NCBI RefSeq assembly: GCF_918698095.1
Contig: NZ_CAKKLY010000001.1
Location: forward strand, 124,001 to 188,000
Direction: 5' to 3'
Source of the DNA: Arthrobacter sp. Bi83
GTDB lineage: Bacteria > Actinomycetota > Actinomycetes > Actinomycetales > Micrococcaceae
DNA: 64,000 bases
The notes beneath the pieces were generated by a model. The model saw only the letters and a program-made list of their open reading frames with translations, was not told the DNA's origin and searched no databases. The position numbers and the translations under genes are program-made. Of this stretch, positions 57,109 to 64,000 are shown in pieces. Positions within the stretch are counted from its first letter, which is position 1, and every line of letters starts with the position of its first letter.

Positions 57109-58425
57109 GTGAGCCAACACCGAAGCAGCGGAAATCAGCGCGTTGTCCGCGACGTCGTCTTCGTGGACGGCGTGCGAACGCCTTTCGGCCGGGCCGGCGA
57201 GAAAGGCATCTACGCCGGCATGCGGGCTGATGACCTGGTGGTCAAATGCATCCGCGAACTGATGAGGCGCAACCCGGCCCTGCCCGCCGCCCGCGTCGAC
57301 GAAGTGGCCGTCGCGGCAACCACCCAGACGGGCGACCAGGGCCTCACGATCGGGCGGACGGCTGCCCTGCTGGCGGGGCTGCCCCGCACGGTTCCCGGCT
57401 TCGCCATCGACCGCATGTGCGCCGGCGCCATGACCGCCGTCACCGCGACCGCAGGCGGCATCGCCTTTGGCGCCTACGACGTCGTGATTGCCGGCGGCGT
57501 GGAACACATGGGCAACCACCCGATGGGTGCCGGCGCCGACCCCAACCCGCGTTTCATGTCTGAGCGGCTCGTGGATCCGGCCGCCCTCAACATGGGCAAT
57601 ACGGCGGAGAACCTGCACGACCGCTTTCCGGCCATCACCAGGGACCGCACTGACGCGTACGCGGTTGCCTCCCAGAACAAGCTGCAGGCCGCGTACGGCA
57701 CCGGACAGATCCAGCCGGACCTTGTTCCGGTGGCCACCATGAAGCCCGGCCAGGGCTGGACCGTCAACACGGTGGATGAGCCGCCGCGCCCGGGAACCAC
57801 GCTGGAAGACCTGGCCTCGCTGCGGACGCCCTTCCGTGCCCACGGCCGCGTGACGGCGGGCAATGCTGCCGGACTGAACGACGGCGCCACGGCGGCGCTG
57901 CTGGCATCCTCCGACGGCGCGGCGGAACTGGGGCTGGCCGTGAAGATGCGGCTCGTCAGTTATGCCTATGCGGGAGTGGAGCCGGAAGTCATGGGCATCG
58001 GGCCCGTTCCGTCGACCGAAAAGGCCCTGGCGAAGGCTGGCCTGGACATCGGGGACATCGGCCTGTTCGAAATCAACGAGGCATTTGCCGTCCAGGTCCT
58101 GAGTTTCCTGGACCATTTCGGGATCTCCGACGACGACCCCCGGGTCAACCGCTACGGCGGGGCCATTGCGGTGGGCCACCCGCTCGCCTCCTCCGGCATC
58201 CGGCTCATGAACCAGCTTGCCCGGCAGTTCGAGGAGGACCACACCGTCCGCTACGGCATCACCGCCATGTGCGTTGGCCTGGGAATGGGGGCCACCGTCA
58301 TCTGGGAGAACCCGCACCACGCCGACTACAGCGGGGCGGGGCCCCTGAACGCCGAAAACACCGCAGAAATATCCGCCCGCAACGAGTCCCCGGCCTCCAC
58401 CCACACCGCAGGAGCAACAGCATGA
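57109..58425 (+). CDS. fadA: Thiolase (acetyl-CoA C-acyltransferase)
   Basis: Last step of fatty-acid beta-oxidation. The 438-residue protein has the nucleophile Cys in FAIDRMCAGAMTAVTATAGG, GGVEHMGNHPM, the His in GGAIAVGHPLASSGIR and the second Cys in ITAMCVGLGMGATVIW. GTG 57109 follows GGAGCAGC. The stop overlaps the start of the fadB-type gene by 4 bases, the normal arrangement for this complex. Confidence 0.94.
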   Translation: MSQHRSSGNQRVVRDVVFVDGVRTPFGRAGEKGIYAGMRADDLVVKCIRELMRRNPALPAARVDEVAVAATTQTGDQGLTIGRTAALLAGLPRTVPGFAIDRMCAGAMTAVTATAGGIAFGAYDVVIAGGVEHMGNHPMGAGADPNPRFMSERLVDPAALNMGNTAENLHDRFPAITRDRTDAYAVASQNKLQAAYGTGQIQPDLVPVATMKPGQGWTVNTVDEPPRPGTTLEDLASLRTPFRAHGRVTAGNAAGLNDGATAALLASSDGAAELGLAVKMRLVSYAYAGVEPEVMGIGPVPSTEKALAKAGLDIGDIGLFEINEAFAVQVLSFLDHFGISDDDPRVNRYGGAIAVGHPLASSGIRLMNQLARQFEEDHTVRYGITAMCVGLGMGATVIWENPHHADYSGAGPLNAENTAEISARNESPASTHTAGATA

Positions 58426-60578
58426 GTGCAGCAGATTTCCGCAAGCTCGCCGATCTCTTCCCCGACGAGACGGTCACCCACTCCTACGTACAGGACATCG
58501 AGCTGCCCGCCGCCGCAGGCGGAGCAGGCGGAGGCACCTTCGCTCTCATCACCCTCGACAACGGGCTGGATCATTCCAAGCCCACCACCCTTGGGCCCAA
58601 CACGCTCGTGGAACTCGGCACCGTTCTCGAAGGACTCCGTGACCGGGCCGCCAAAGGTGAGATCGTGGGCGTTGGCGTGACGGGCAAGCCGTATTATCTC
58701 GTGGCCGGCGCTGACCTGTCCGCGGTGAAGTCGCTCAACAACCGGGAGCACGGCCTGTGGATGGCGCAGCTGGGGCACGATGTCTATGCCACGCTTTCCA
58801 ACCTTGGCGTGCCAAGCTTCGCGTTCATCAACGGCGTGGCACTGGGCGGAGGTCTGGAAATCGCCCTGCAGTCCACGTACCGCACTGTCTCCTCCGGAGC
58901 CGGGGCGCTGGCCCTCCCTGAATCCTTCATCGGGCTGGTTCCCGGCTGGGGCGGGGTCTATCTGCTGCCGCGCCTGATCGGCCCCGAAAATGCCCTCAGG
59001 GTCATGATCGAAAACCCGCTCAGCAACAACCGCACGCTCACCGGGCCGGATGCCTACAGGCTGGGCATCGCCGATGCCATGTTCGAACCGGCCGACTTCG
59101 TGGAACAGTCCGTCGCGTGGGCCGCGAAAATCATCTCCGGCGAGGTCACACCCGAGCGGCCCAACGCCGTCGACCCTTCTGACCCGGAAGTTGCCGCCCG
59201 CTGGGCCGGGGCGGTGGCGGCCGGCCGCTCCTTCGTGGAGTCCAAGACGTCCAACGCCTCGCCCGCACCTGCCAAGGTCCTGGAGATCATGGAGACCACC
59301 CGGACCTTGTCGGAGGCAGACTCCGCGGCATTGGAATGCGAAACCCTGGCCGGCCTCATGCAGACCGACGAATTCCGCTCGACGGTCTACGCATTCCTTG
59401 ACCTCGTGCAGAAGCGCTCCAAGCGCCCCGCCGGCGCACCCGACCGCAAGCTCGCGCGCCCCGTGACCAAGATCGGCGTGGTGGGTGCCGGACTGATGGC
59501 CAGCCAGCTTGCCCTCCTTTTCGCCCGCCAGCTCAAGGTCCCTGTCGTCATGACCGACATCGACCAGGCCCGCGTGGACAAGGGTGTGGGCTACGTGCAC
59601 GCAGAAGTGGACAAGCTGCTGGGCAAGACGCGGATCAGCCAGGACGCCGCCAACAGGACCAAGGCGCTCGTGACCGGGTCTGTTTCCAAGGAGCAGTTCG
59701 CAGATGCCGACTTCGTCATCGAAGCGGTCTTCGAGGAACTGAACGTCAAGAAGCAGGTCTTCGCCGAACTGGAGGCCGTGGTCTCCCCCGACTGCGTCCT
59801 CGCCACCAACACGTCATCCCTGTCCGTCACTGCCATGGCCGCAGACCTGCAGAACCCGGAGCGGCTGGTGGGCTTCCACTTCTTCAACCCGGTGGCCGTC
59901 ATGCCCCTGCTGGAGATCGTCCGGGCCCCCCGGACAGACGACGCGGTGCTGGCCACCGCCTTCGAACTGGCCAAGGGGCTCAAGAAGACCGCAGTGTTGG
60001 TCAAGGATGCTCCGGCTTTCGTGGTCAACCGCATCCTTCTGCGGCTCATGGGCGAAGTCACCGCGGCCTTCGACGAGGGAACGCCGGCGGACGTTGCAGA
60101 CAACGCCCTGCGGCCCATGGGCCTGCCCATGACGCCGTTCACGCTGGGCGCGATGGTTGGCCTGCCCGTGGCACAGCATGTGCAGGAGTCGCTGCATGCG
60201 GCGTTCGGCGGGCGCTTCCCGGTGTCGCAGAACCTGCAGAAGCTGATTGACAACGGGGTGAAGTCACTCTGGGCGGCTGCTGCCGACGGCGGCCAGGAAA
60301 TTCCCCCGTCGACGCTGGCGCTGATGTCTTTCGGGACCTCCCCTTCAAGCGGCGAGGAAGTCCTGCGCCGCACGCAGGATGCCCTGGCCGAGGAAATCGG
60401 CCTCATGCTCGACGAAGGCGTGGTGGCCGGGCCGGAGGATATCGATCTCTGCATGATCCTGGGTGCGGGCTGGCCGATGTTCCTGGGCGGCATTACTCCT
60501 TATCTGGACCGGGTGGGCGCGTCCGAGCGTGTCAACGGCAGGCGCTTCCTGGCCCCCGGAGTGGCGTCCCGGCCGTAA
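58422..60578 (+). CDS. fadB: Fatty-acid oxidation enzyme: enoyl-CoA hydratase/3-hydroxyacyl-CoA dehydrogenase
   Basis: Bifunctional alpha subunit, 718 residues. The crotonase domain includes FINGVALGGGLEIAL and ALPESFIGLVPGWGGVYLLP. The dehydrogenase half starts at about residue 345 with KIGVVGAGLMASQLALLFARQ, followed by FVIEAVFEELNVKK, ATNTSSLSVT and GFHFFNPVAVMPLLEIV with the catalytic His. The C-terminal helical domain follows. ATG 58422 is chosen for its GGAG and its overlap with the thiolase stop; the longer frame upstream is read-through. Confidence 0.95.
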   Translation: MSAADFRKLADLFPDETVTHSYVQDIELPAAAGGAGGGTFALITLDNGLDHSKPTTLGPNTLVELGTVLEGLRDRAAKGEIVGVGVTGKPYYLVAGADLSAVKSLNNREHGLWMAQLGHDVYATLSNLGVPSFAFINGVALGGGLEIALQSTYRTVSSGAGALALPESFIGLVPGWGGVYLLPRLIGPENALRVMIENPLSNNRTLTGPDAYRLGIADAMFEPADFVEQSVAWAAKIISGEVTPERPNAVDPSDPEVAARWAGAVAAGRSFVESKTSNASPAPAKVLEIMETTRTLSEADSAALECETLAGLMQTDEFRSTVYAFLDLVQKRSKRPAGAPDRKLARPVTKIGVVGAGLMASQLALLFARQLKVPVVMTDIDQARVDKGVGYVHAEVDKLLGKTRISQDAANRTKALVTGSVSKEQFADADFVIEAVFEELNVKKQVFAELEAVVSPDCVLATNTSSLSVTAMAADLQNPERLVGFHFFNPVAVMPLLEIVRAPRTDDAVLATAFELAKGLKKTAVLVKDAPAFVVNRILLRLMGEVTAAFDEGTPADVADNALRPMGLPMTPFTLGAMVGLPVAQHVQESLHAAFGGRFPVSQNLQKLIDNGVKSLWAAAADGGQEIPPSTLALMSFGTSPSSGEEVLRRTQDALAEEIGLMLDEGVVAGPEDIDLCMILGAGWPMFLGGITPYLDRVGASERVNGRRFLAPGVASRP

Positions 60579-60606
60579 GTTTCTGCCGGCGGCGCGGCCG
60601 GGCGGT

Positions 60607-60644
60607 GTCGGGCCCTTCACGTTTTTAACGTGACGGGCTCGACG
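60607..60644. terminator. Bidirectional hairpin between fadB and the EamA gene
   Basis: GTCG-GGCCC-TTCACGT pairs with ACGTGA-CGGGCTCGAC around a TTTTA loop; the EamA stop codon lies in the loop. It can end both convergent transcripts. Confidence 0.65.
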
Positions 60645-61581
60645 CCCGGACTTTTTCGGCCTGCCCGTAACGCGCTGTAGCAGCAGGCAGCGTCAGCACG
60701 AACAGGCTTCCTGCGACCAGCGCGGCACCAACCCAGGCCGGAGCCGGCAGGCGTTCGCCCACTACTGCCACCGCCAGGATGGCGGCCACCACTGTCTCAG
60801 TGAGGGATATCGTAGTGGCCGTGCTGGCGCGGACACGGGCCAGGCCCCAGCCGAACAGAACGTAGCCGGCAAACATTGGGACAAGGGCCATATACACACC
60901 GACGGCCGCGTTCTGCCAGGAAGTGACGAGCGGAGTGCCGGTTATTGCCAGTACGGGCATGAGCAGTAGCCCGCCTATGCCGAAGACGGACCCCATGACT
61001 GCTGTTGAGGGTACGCCCGTGTTAATCAGGCGGTGGGCGGCCCAGGAGTAGACCGCATACGTGAGCCCGGCAATCAGCCCCAGGCCGATACCGGCTGACG
61101 TGGACCATCCCAGATCCGCTGCCGGATCACCTTGCCCGGCTCCGGCGAAACACAACAGCACGGTACCGGACAGACCGAGCACCGCGCCCACCGTCCACCG
61201 TCCCGTAAATCTTCTCTTGTCCACAATCCGTTCAATGACGGCGGAGGCGAGCGGAGCTGAACCGATGGAGACAACGGTCCCAACCGCCACGCCGGCCAGG
61301 TGCATTGACGAGTAGAAGGCGAGCGGGTACGTTGCGACGGCCAACGACCCCAAAGCCATCGTGGACCACTGGCTGCGCAGGGATGTGGCGAACGCCATGA
61401 TCGATCGTGCTGCAATCGCCGCCTGGAGCAGGCCGCCCAAACCCATTGCTGCCGCTCCGATCGCGAGTGGGCTTACTTCGGGGGCGAAGGTGGCCGCCGT
61501 TCCCGTTGTGCCCCACAGCACCGAGGCGGCCAGGACAAACAGCGCCCCCCAGGAACTTCCCCTGAAACCTGCGTTCTTCAC
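60625..61581 (-). CDS. EamA/DMT-family transporter
   Basis: Membrane exporter of 318 residues with ten hydrophobic segments in two EamA repeats. The first repeat starts LFVLAASVLWGTTGTAATFAPEVSP and contains LAFYSSMHLAGVAVGTVVSIGSAPL; the second has GLTYAVYSWAAHRLI and GWGLARVRASTATTISLTETVVAAILA. It would export a metabolite or amino acid. The gene follows a TetR regulator with ATGA overlap, so the regulator probably controls it. Confidence 0.93.
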   Translation of the reverse strand: MKNAGFRGSSWGALFVLAASVLWGTTGTAATFAPEVSPLAIGAAAMGLGGLLQAAIAARSIMAFATSLRSQWSTMALGSLAVATYPLAFYSSMHLAGVAVGTVVSIGSAPLASAVIERIVDKRRFTGRWTVGAVLGLSGTVLLCFAGAGQGDPAADLGWSTSAGIGLGLIAGLTYAVYSWAAHRLINTGVPSTAVMGSVFGIGGLLLMPVLAITGTPLVTSWQNAAVGVYMALVPMFAGYVLFGWGLARVRASTATTISLTETVVAAILAVAVVGERLPAPAWVGAALVAGSLFVLTLPAATARYGQAEKVRASSPSR

Positions 61582-62186
61582 AGGCCGCCGATCAGCGTGG
61601 CCGCAATCCCGCGGGCTTCCTGAATACAGCTGTCGTTGCCTTCGAGGCCTGCCCGGGCCATCGACCCTTCAAGCAGGAACGCCAGGTGCCGGGCAATTGA
61701 ACCCGCCCGATCAGGTGAGTGCGGAAGGAGCTCGGCCACATGCTCGGATAACAACGCTTCAACCTCCTCCTTGTGCCGCCGGACCACCGTCCTTCCAGAG
61801 TCCCCGGCGGGCAGCTCGGCTGCGGCGTTGAGCAGGCCACAGCCCCGAAAGCCATGCTCGTACGCCAGACCGGCGTGATCTGCATACGCATCGAAGACCG
61901 CGAGGACGCGCTCCCTGGCGCCGGTCGCCCTCTCCAGCCTCATCCGATAGAGCCCCATCCACTCCTCGTGGCGGGCAGTCAGGTACGCCGTGATGAGGTC
62001 CGCTTTCGAGGCGAAGTTGTTGTAGAGGCTCTTCTTGGCCACGCCGGCCTCTGCCGTAATGGCGTCAATTCCCGTTCCGGCCAGGCCGTTTGCATAGAAT
62101 CGCCGCGAGGCCGCCTCGATGAGTGCGTCGCGGGCACGTCTCTTGGGCGGGGCGCCTCCTGGTGTCAGCTGCTTCCCGGTCATCAA
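61578..62186 (-). CDS. TetR-family repressor
   Basis: The 202-residue protein has the DNA-binding domain RDALIEAASRRFYANGLAGTGIDAITAEAGVAKKSLYNNFASKADLI and a helical ligand domain. GAGGAG lies 8 bases before the ATG. It is the first gene of the TetR-EamA operon; the palindrome at 62209-62234 is its likely operator. Confidence 0.94.
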   Translation of the reverse strand: MMTGKQLTPGGAPPKRRARDALIEAASRRFYANGLAGTGIDAITAEAGVAKKSLYNNFASKADLITAYLTARHEEWMGLYRMRLERATGARERVLAVFDAYADHAGLAYEHGFRGCGLLNAAAELPAGDSGRTVVRRHKEEVEALLSEHVAELLPHSPDRAGSIARHLAFLLEGSMARAGLEGNDSCIQEARGIAATLIGGL

Positions 62187-62208
62187 TGCTCCTCGCGAGT
62201 GGTGTGCA

Positions 62209-62234
62209 TAGTAGGTAGCCTAGTCTACCTACTA
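62209..62234. promoter_or_regulatory. Probable TetR operator
   Basis: TAGTAGGTAG-CCTAGT-CTACCTACTA is a perfect inverted repeat with 10-base arms, 23 bases upstream of the TetR ATG and covering its promoter; it fits autorepression. Confidence 0.8.
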
Positions 62235-62305
62235 CGCGCCCGAGTGCGCCAGCGCAGCGGTACCGCGTACCATGACCAGCGCCAAGAAGGTGGCCGTCGA
62301 GCCGG

Positions 62306-63097
62306 TCAGACGTCGAAGGCGGATCCGAAGGCGGCCAAGGCGGTGTCCCCTGCTTCCAGGCTCTGCCCCCCGAAGGCACCTGCCTCCAGGCCGATGACGC
62401 CGGTGTACCCAGCATCTCTAAGGGCCGAGGCGACGGCACGGTAGTTGATCTCCCCCGTACCGGGTTCGAACCGGCCCGGAACGTCTGCAACCTGGATCTC
62501 CCCGATCCATGGCCGGGCGGCACGGACCAGTTCGATCAGGTTTCCCTCTCCGATCTGGGCGTGATAGAGATCCAGCATCATCCTCACGTTCGGATGGTCA
62601 ACCGCCGAGACAAGGGCCATGGTGTCCTTTGCCCGGGCCAGCGGTATGCCGGGGTGGTCCAGAATCGTGTTCAGGTTTTCGAGTGCAAACGTCACGCCAT
62701 GCTTCTCACCCAGCATGGCCAGACGCTCAAGGGTGCGCAGGCCTGTCAGCCACATCTCGCCGGTAGAACGGTGAAGCGGCCGGACGGCGCGGCCTCCCTC
62801 GCCGAGCTCGGCCGGGTGGACCACCATCCGTTCGACACCGAGTTCCAAGGCCGTTGGAATCAGCTTTTCCGCGGAGGCGAGCACTTCCGCGGCCCCGGCG
62901 GGGTCGATGAGGCTGCCGCCAAAGTAGCCGCTCATCGACGAAAAGCGGGCCCCGGTGGCTGCAAGGGCCGCAATATGGCGCCCCCGGGTGTCCCAGAGCT
63001 CCACTTCGTAGCCCTGCCCCTGGATGCGGCGGACCCTCTCGATCAGCGGCAGCTCACCGTAGACCATTTCGGCACAGACGGCCAAGCGGAAGCTCAT
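62306..63097 (-). CDS. hyi: Hydroxypyruvate isomerase-like TIM-barrel protein
   Basis: The 263-residue protein has the xylose-isomerase-like fold: VELWDTRGRHIAALAATG, HPAELGEGG, FALENLNTILDHPGIPLA, RMMLDLYHAQIGEGNL and IGEIQVADVPGR. The metal-ligand Glu, Asp, His and final Glu (VIGLEAG) are visible. Hydroxypyruvate isomerase is the nearest named relative; an inositol- or sugar-acid-specific isomerase is possible. It overlaps the oxidoreductase gene by 4 bases. Confidence 0.88.
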   Translation of the reverse strand: MSFRLAVCAEMVYGELPLIERVRRIQGQGYEVELWDTRGRHIAALAATGARFSSMSGYFGGSLIDPAGAAEVLASAEKLIPTALELGVERMVVHPAELGEGGRAVRPLHRSTGEMWLTGLRTLERLAMLGEKHGVTFALENLNTILDHPGIPLARAKDTMALVSAVDHPNVRMMLDLYHAQIGEGNLIELVRAARPWIGEIQVADVPGRFEPGTGEINYRAVASALRDAGYTGVIGLEAGAFGGQSLEAGDTALAAFGSAFDV

Positions 63098-64000
63098 GCG
63101 TGCTCCCCCACAGAGCGGAGATCCGGCTCGGCTGCCCGCAGCGCGGCGATCGAGGCGACATCCACAGGCAGCCCGGTCCCGGCTGACCGTGCCGCGGCCA
63201 GGGCCACCGCCAGGGCGTTGCGGGCATCTGCCCAGCCCGGACCAGGAATTCCCATGGCCTGGACGCCCTCACGCCGCGCCGAAACTGCGTCGGCGAAGCG
63301 TCCAACTTCCTCCGTGTAGGCGTCGTGGAAGAGATCCACGTTTAAACGCACCGTGGAACTGCCGGTGCCGGCTGCGGTGTAGCTGGTCGCGCTGGAGGCC
63401 CGCAAACCGCCGGCTGTCACCATGCCGGCGGACCCGAACACCTCACCCCTCACGTCGTAGCCGTACAGTGCGTTAAAGTTCGCCTCGGCCACCGCAATGG
63501 CACCGTTGCTGTAGGTGACGGTGACGACCGCCGTGTCCAGCAGTCCGCCGGCTTTCGCTTCCGGGGCAACCAGCGCGTCAGCCACCGCGTGGACGCGCAC
63601 TGGAATGGCGCCCGGATTCAGCCAGTTCAGCGTGTCAAAGTCGTGGATCAGGGTCTCCAAGAAGATCGTGTTGGGCGGGATGCGTTCCGGATTCGCGATC
63701 CCTGACGCGGTACCCGGGTCCCGCGTCAGGGACCGCAGCAGCTGGGGTGTCCCCACAACGCCGTCATCTATCAGCTTCCGTGCCGCGGCGAAATCGGCCG
63801 CGTAGCGCCGGTTGAAGCCAAACTGCACAATAACGCCGGCGGCCTCGGCCGCCGCCATGGCCTCATCCAGTTCCTCGACAGTGCGGCCGCCGGGCTTTTC
63901 GCAGAACACGTCCTTCCCCGCCCGGGCCGCGGCCGCGATCAGACCGGAGTGGAACCGCGCCGGTGCCGCGATGAGCACGGCATCGACGTCCGGGTCATTG
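63094..64000 (-). CDS. Gfo/Idh/MocA-family oxidoreductase (5' end outside window)
   Basis: NAD(P)-dependent sugar or inositol dehydrogenase. The frame is open to the last base, so the start lies beyond the window. Visible: DAVLIAAPARFHSGLI, the catalytic-site motif DVFCEKPGGRTVEELDEAM with the family Lys-Pro, QFGFNRRYAADF, and FLETLIHDFDTLNWL with the Asp/His. Relatives include inositol 2-dehydrogenase. The pairing with a TIM-barrel isomerase is typical of carbohydrate catabolic operons. Confidence 0.92.
   Translation of the reverse strand, partial: NDPDVDAVLIAAPARFHSGLIAAAARAGKDVFCEKPGGRTVEELDEAMAAAEAAGVIVQFGFNRRYAADFAAARKLIDDGVVGTPQLLRSLTRDPGTASGIANPERIPPNTIFLETLIHDFDTLNWLNPGAIPVRVHAVADALVAPEAKAGGLLDTAVVTVTYSNGAIAVAEANFNALYGYDVRGEVFGSAGMVTAGGLRASSATSYTAAGTGSSTVRLNVDLFHDAYTEEVGRFADAVSARREGVQAMGIPGPGWADARNALAVALAAARSAGTGLPVDVASIAALRAAEPDLRSVGEHA

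Overview
The window is high-GC actinobacterial chromosome. Gene content, protein sequences and operon order fit the Arthrobacter/Pseudarthrobacter group (family Micrococcaceae). That placement is inferred from protein resemblance, not from a marker search. No rRNA and no CRISPR array were seen.

Positions 1-15.6 kb are an accessory island. It opens with the end of a two-gene ABC exporter of the DrrA/DrrB type (1-1547). A three-gene Tn554-like transposition module follows on the minus strand (tnpA-tnpB-tnpC, 5100 to 1663). Positions 5.3-9.5 kb are visibly richer in A+T and hold a small protein, a membrane-anchored helical protein, two overlapping paralogous TIR-domain genes and a Schlafen/AlbA_2-type gene. 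This is the best candidate for an undescribed (probably anti-phage) system. Positions 9.8-15.5 kb look like the remnant of an integrative conjugative element: an NlpC/P60 peptidase, a lytic/stalk-like secreted protein, a TcpC-like membrane protein, a sigma-like factor, two winged-helix regulators, an EspR-like regulator, an excisionase-like protein and a tyrosine integrase. The integrase sits against the 3' end of tRNA-Leu(CAA), the probable insertion site.

From 15.8 kb onward the window is core chromosome. An ANTAR response regulator and pyk converge on a double terminator. A long minus-strand block then runs, in transcription order, def-fmt-rsmB, rpe, ribD-ribE-ribB-ribA-ribH behind an FMN riboswitch, hisE-hisG-hisF, hisI, trpE-(Trp membrane protein)-(HGxxPAAW protein)-trpC-trpB-trpA-lgt, gltB-gltD and pyk. 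Most junctions inside this block overlap by 1-8 bases. tRNA genes (Val-CAC on minus; Gly, Cys, Val, Gly, Val on plus) lie at 44.25-45.13 kb, followed by an orphan MT0933-type antitoxin gene.

The right third carries zapE, a rhodanese, sufE-like, ybaK-like, an alpha/beta hydrolase, msrB, a DUF6421 gene, an SDR, a threonine aldolase, a DUF3000 gene and rnd. These are followed by a thiolase/FadB-type fatty-acid oxidation pair, a TetR-EamA efflux pair with a clear operator, and a sugar-acid/inositol catabolism pair cut by the window end.

A recurring feature is a TANNNT hexamer 5-7 bases before the start codon (pyk, hisI, hisE, sufE-like, the threonine aldolase, DUF3000 and others), which suggests many leaderless mRNAs.
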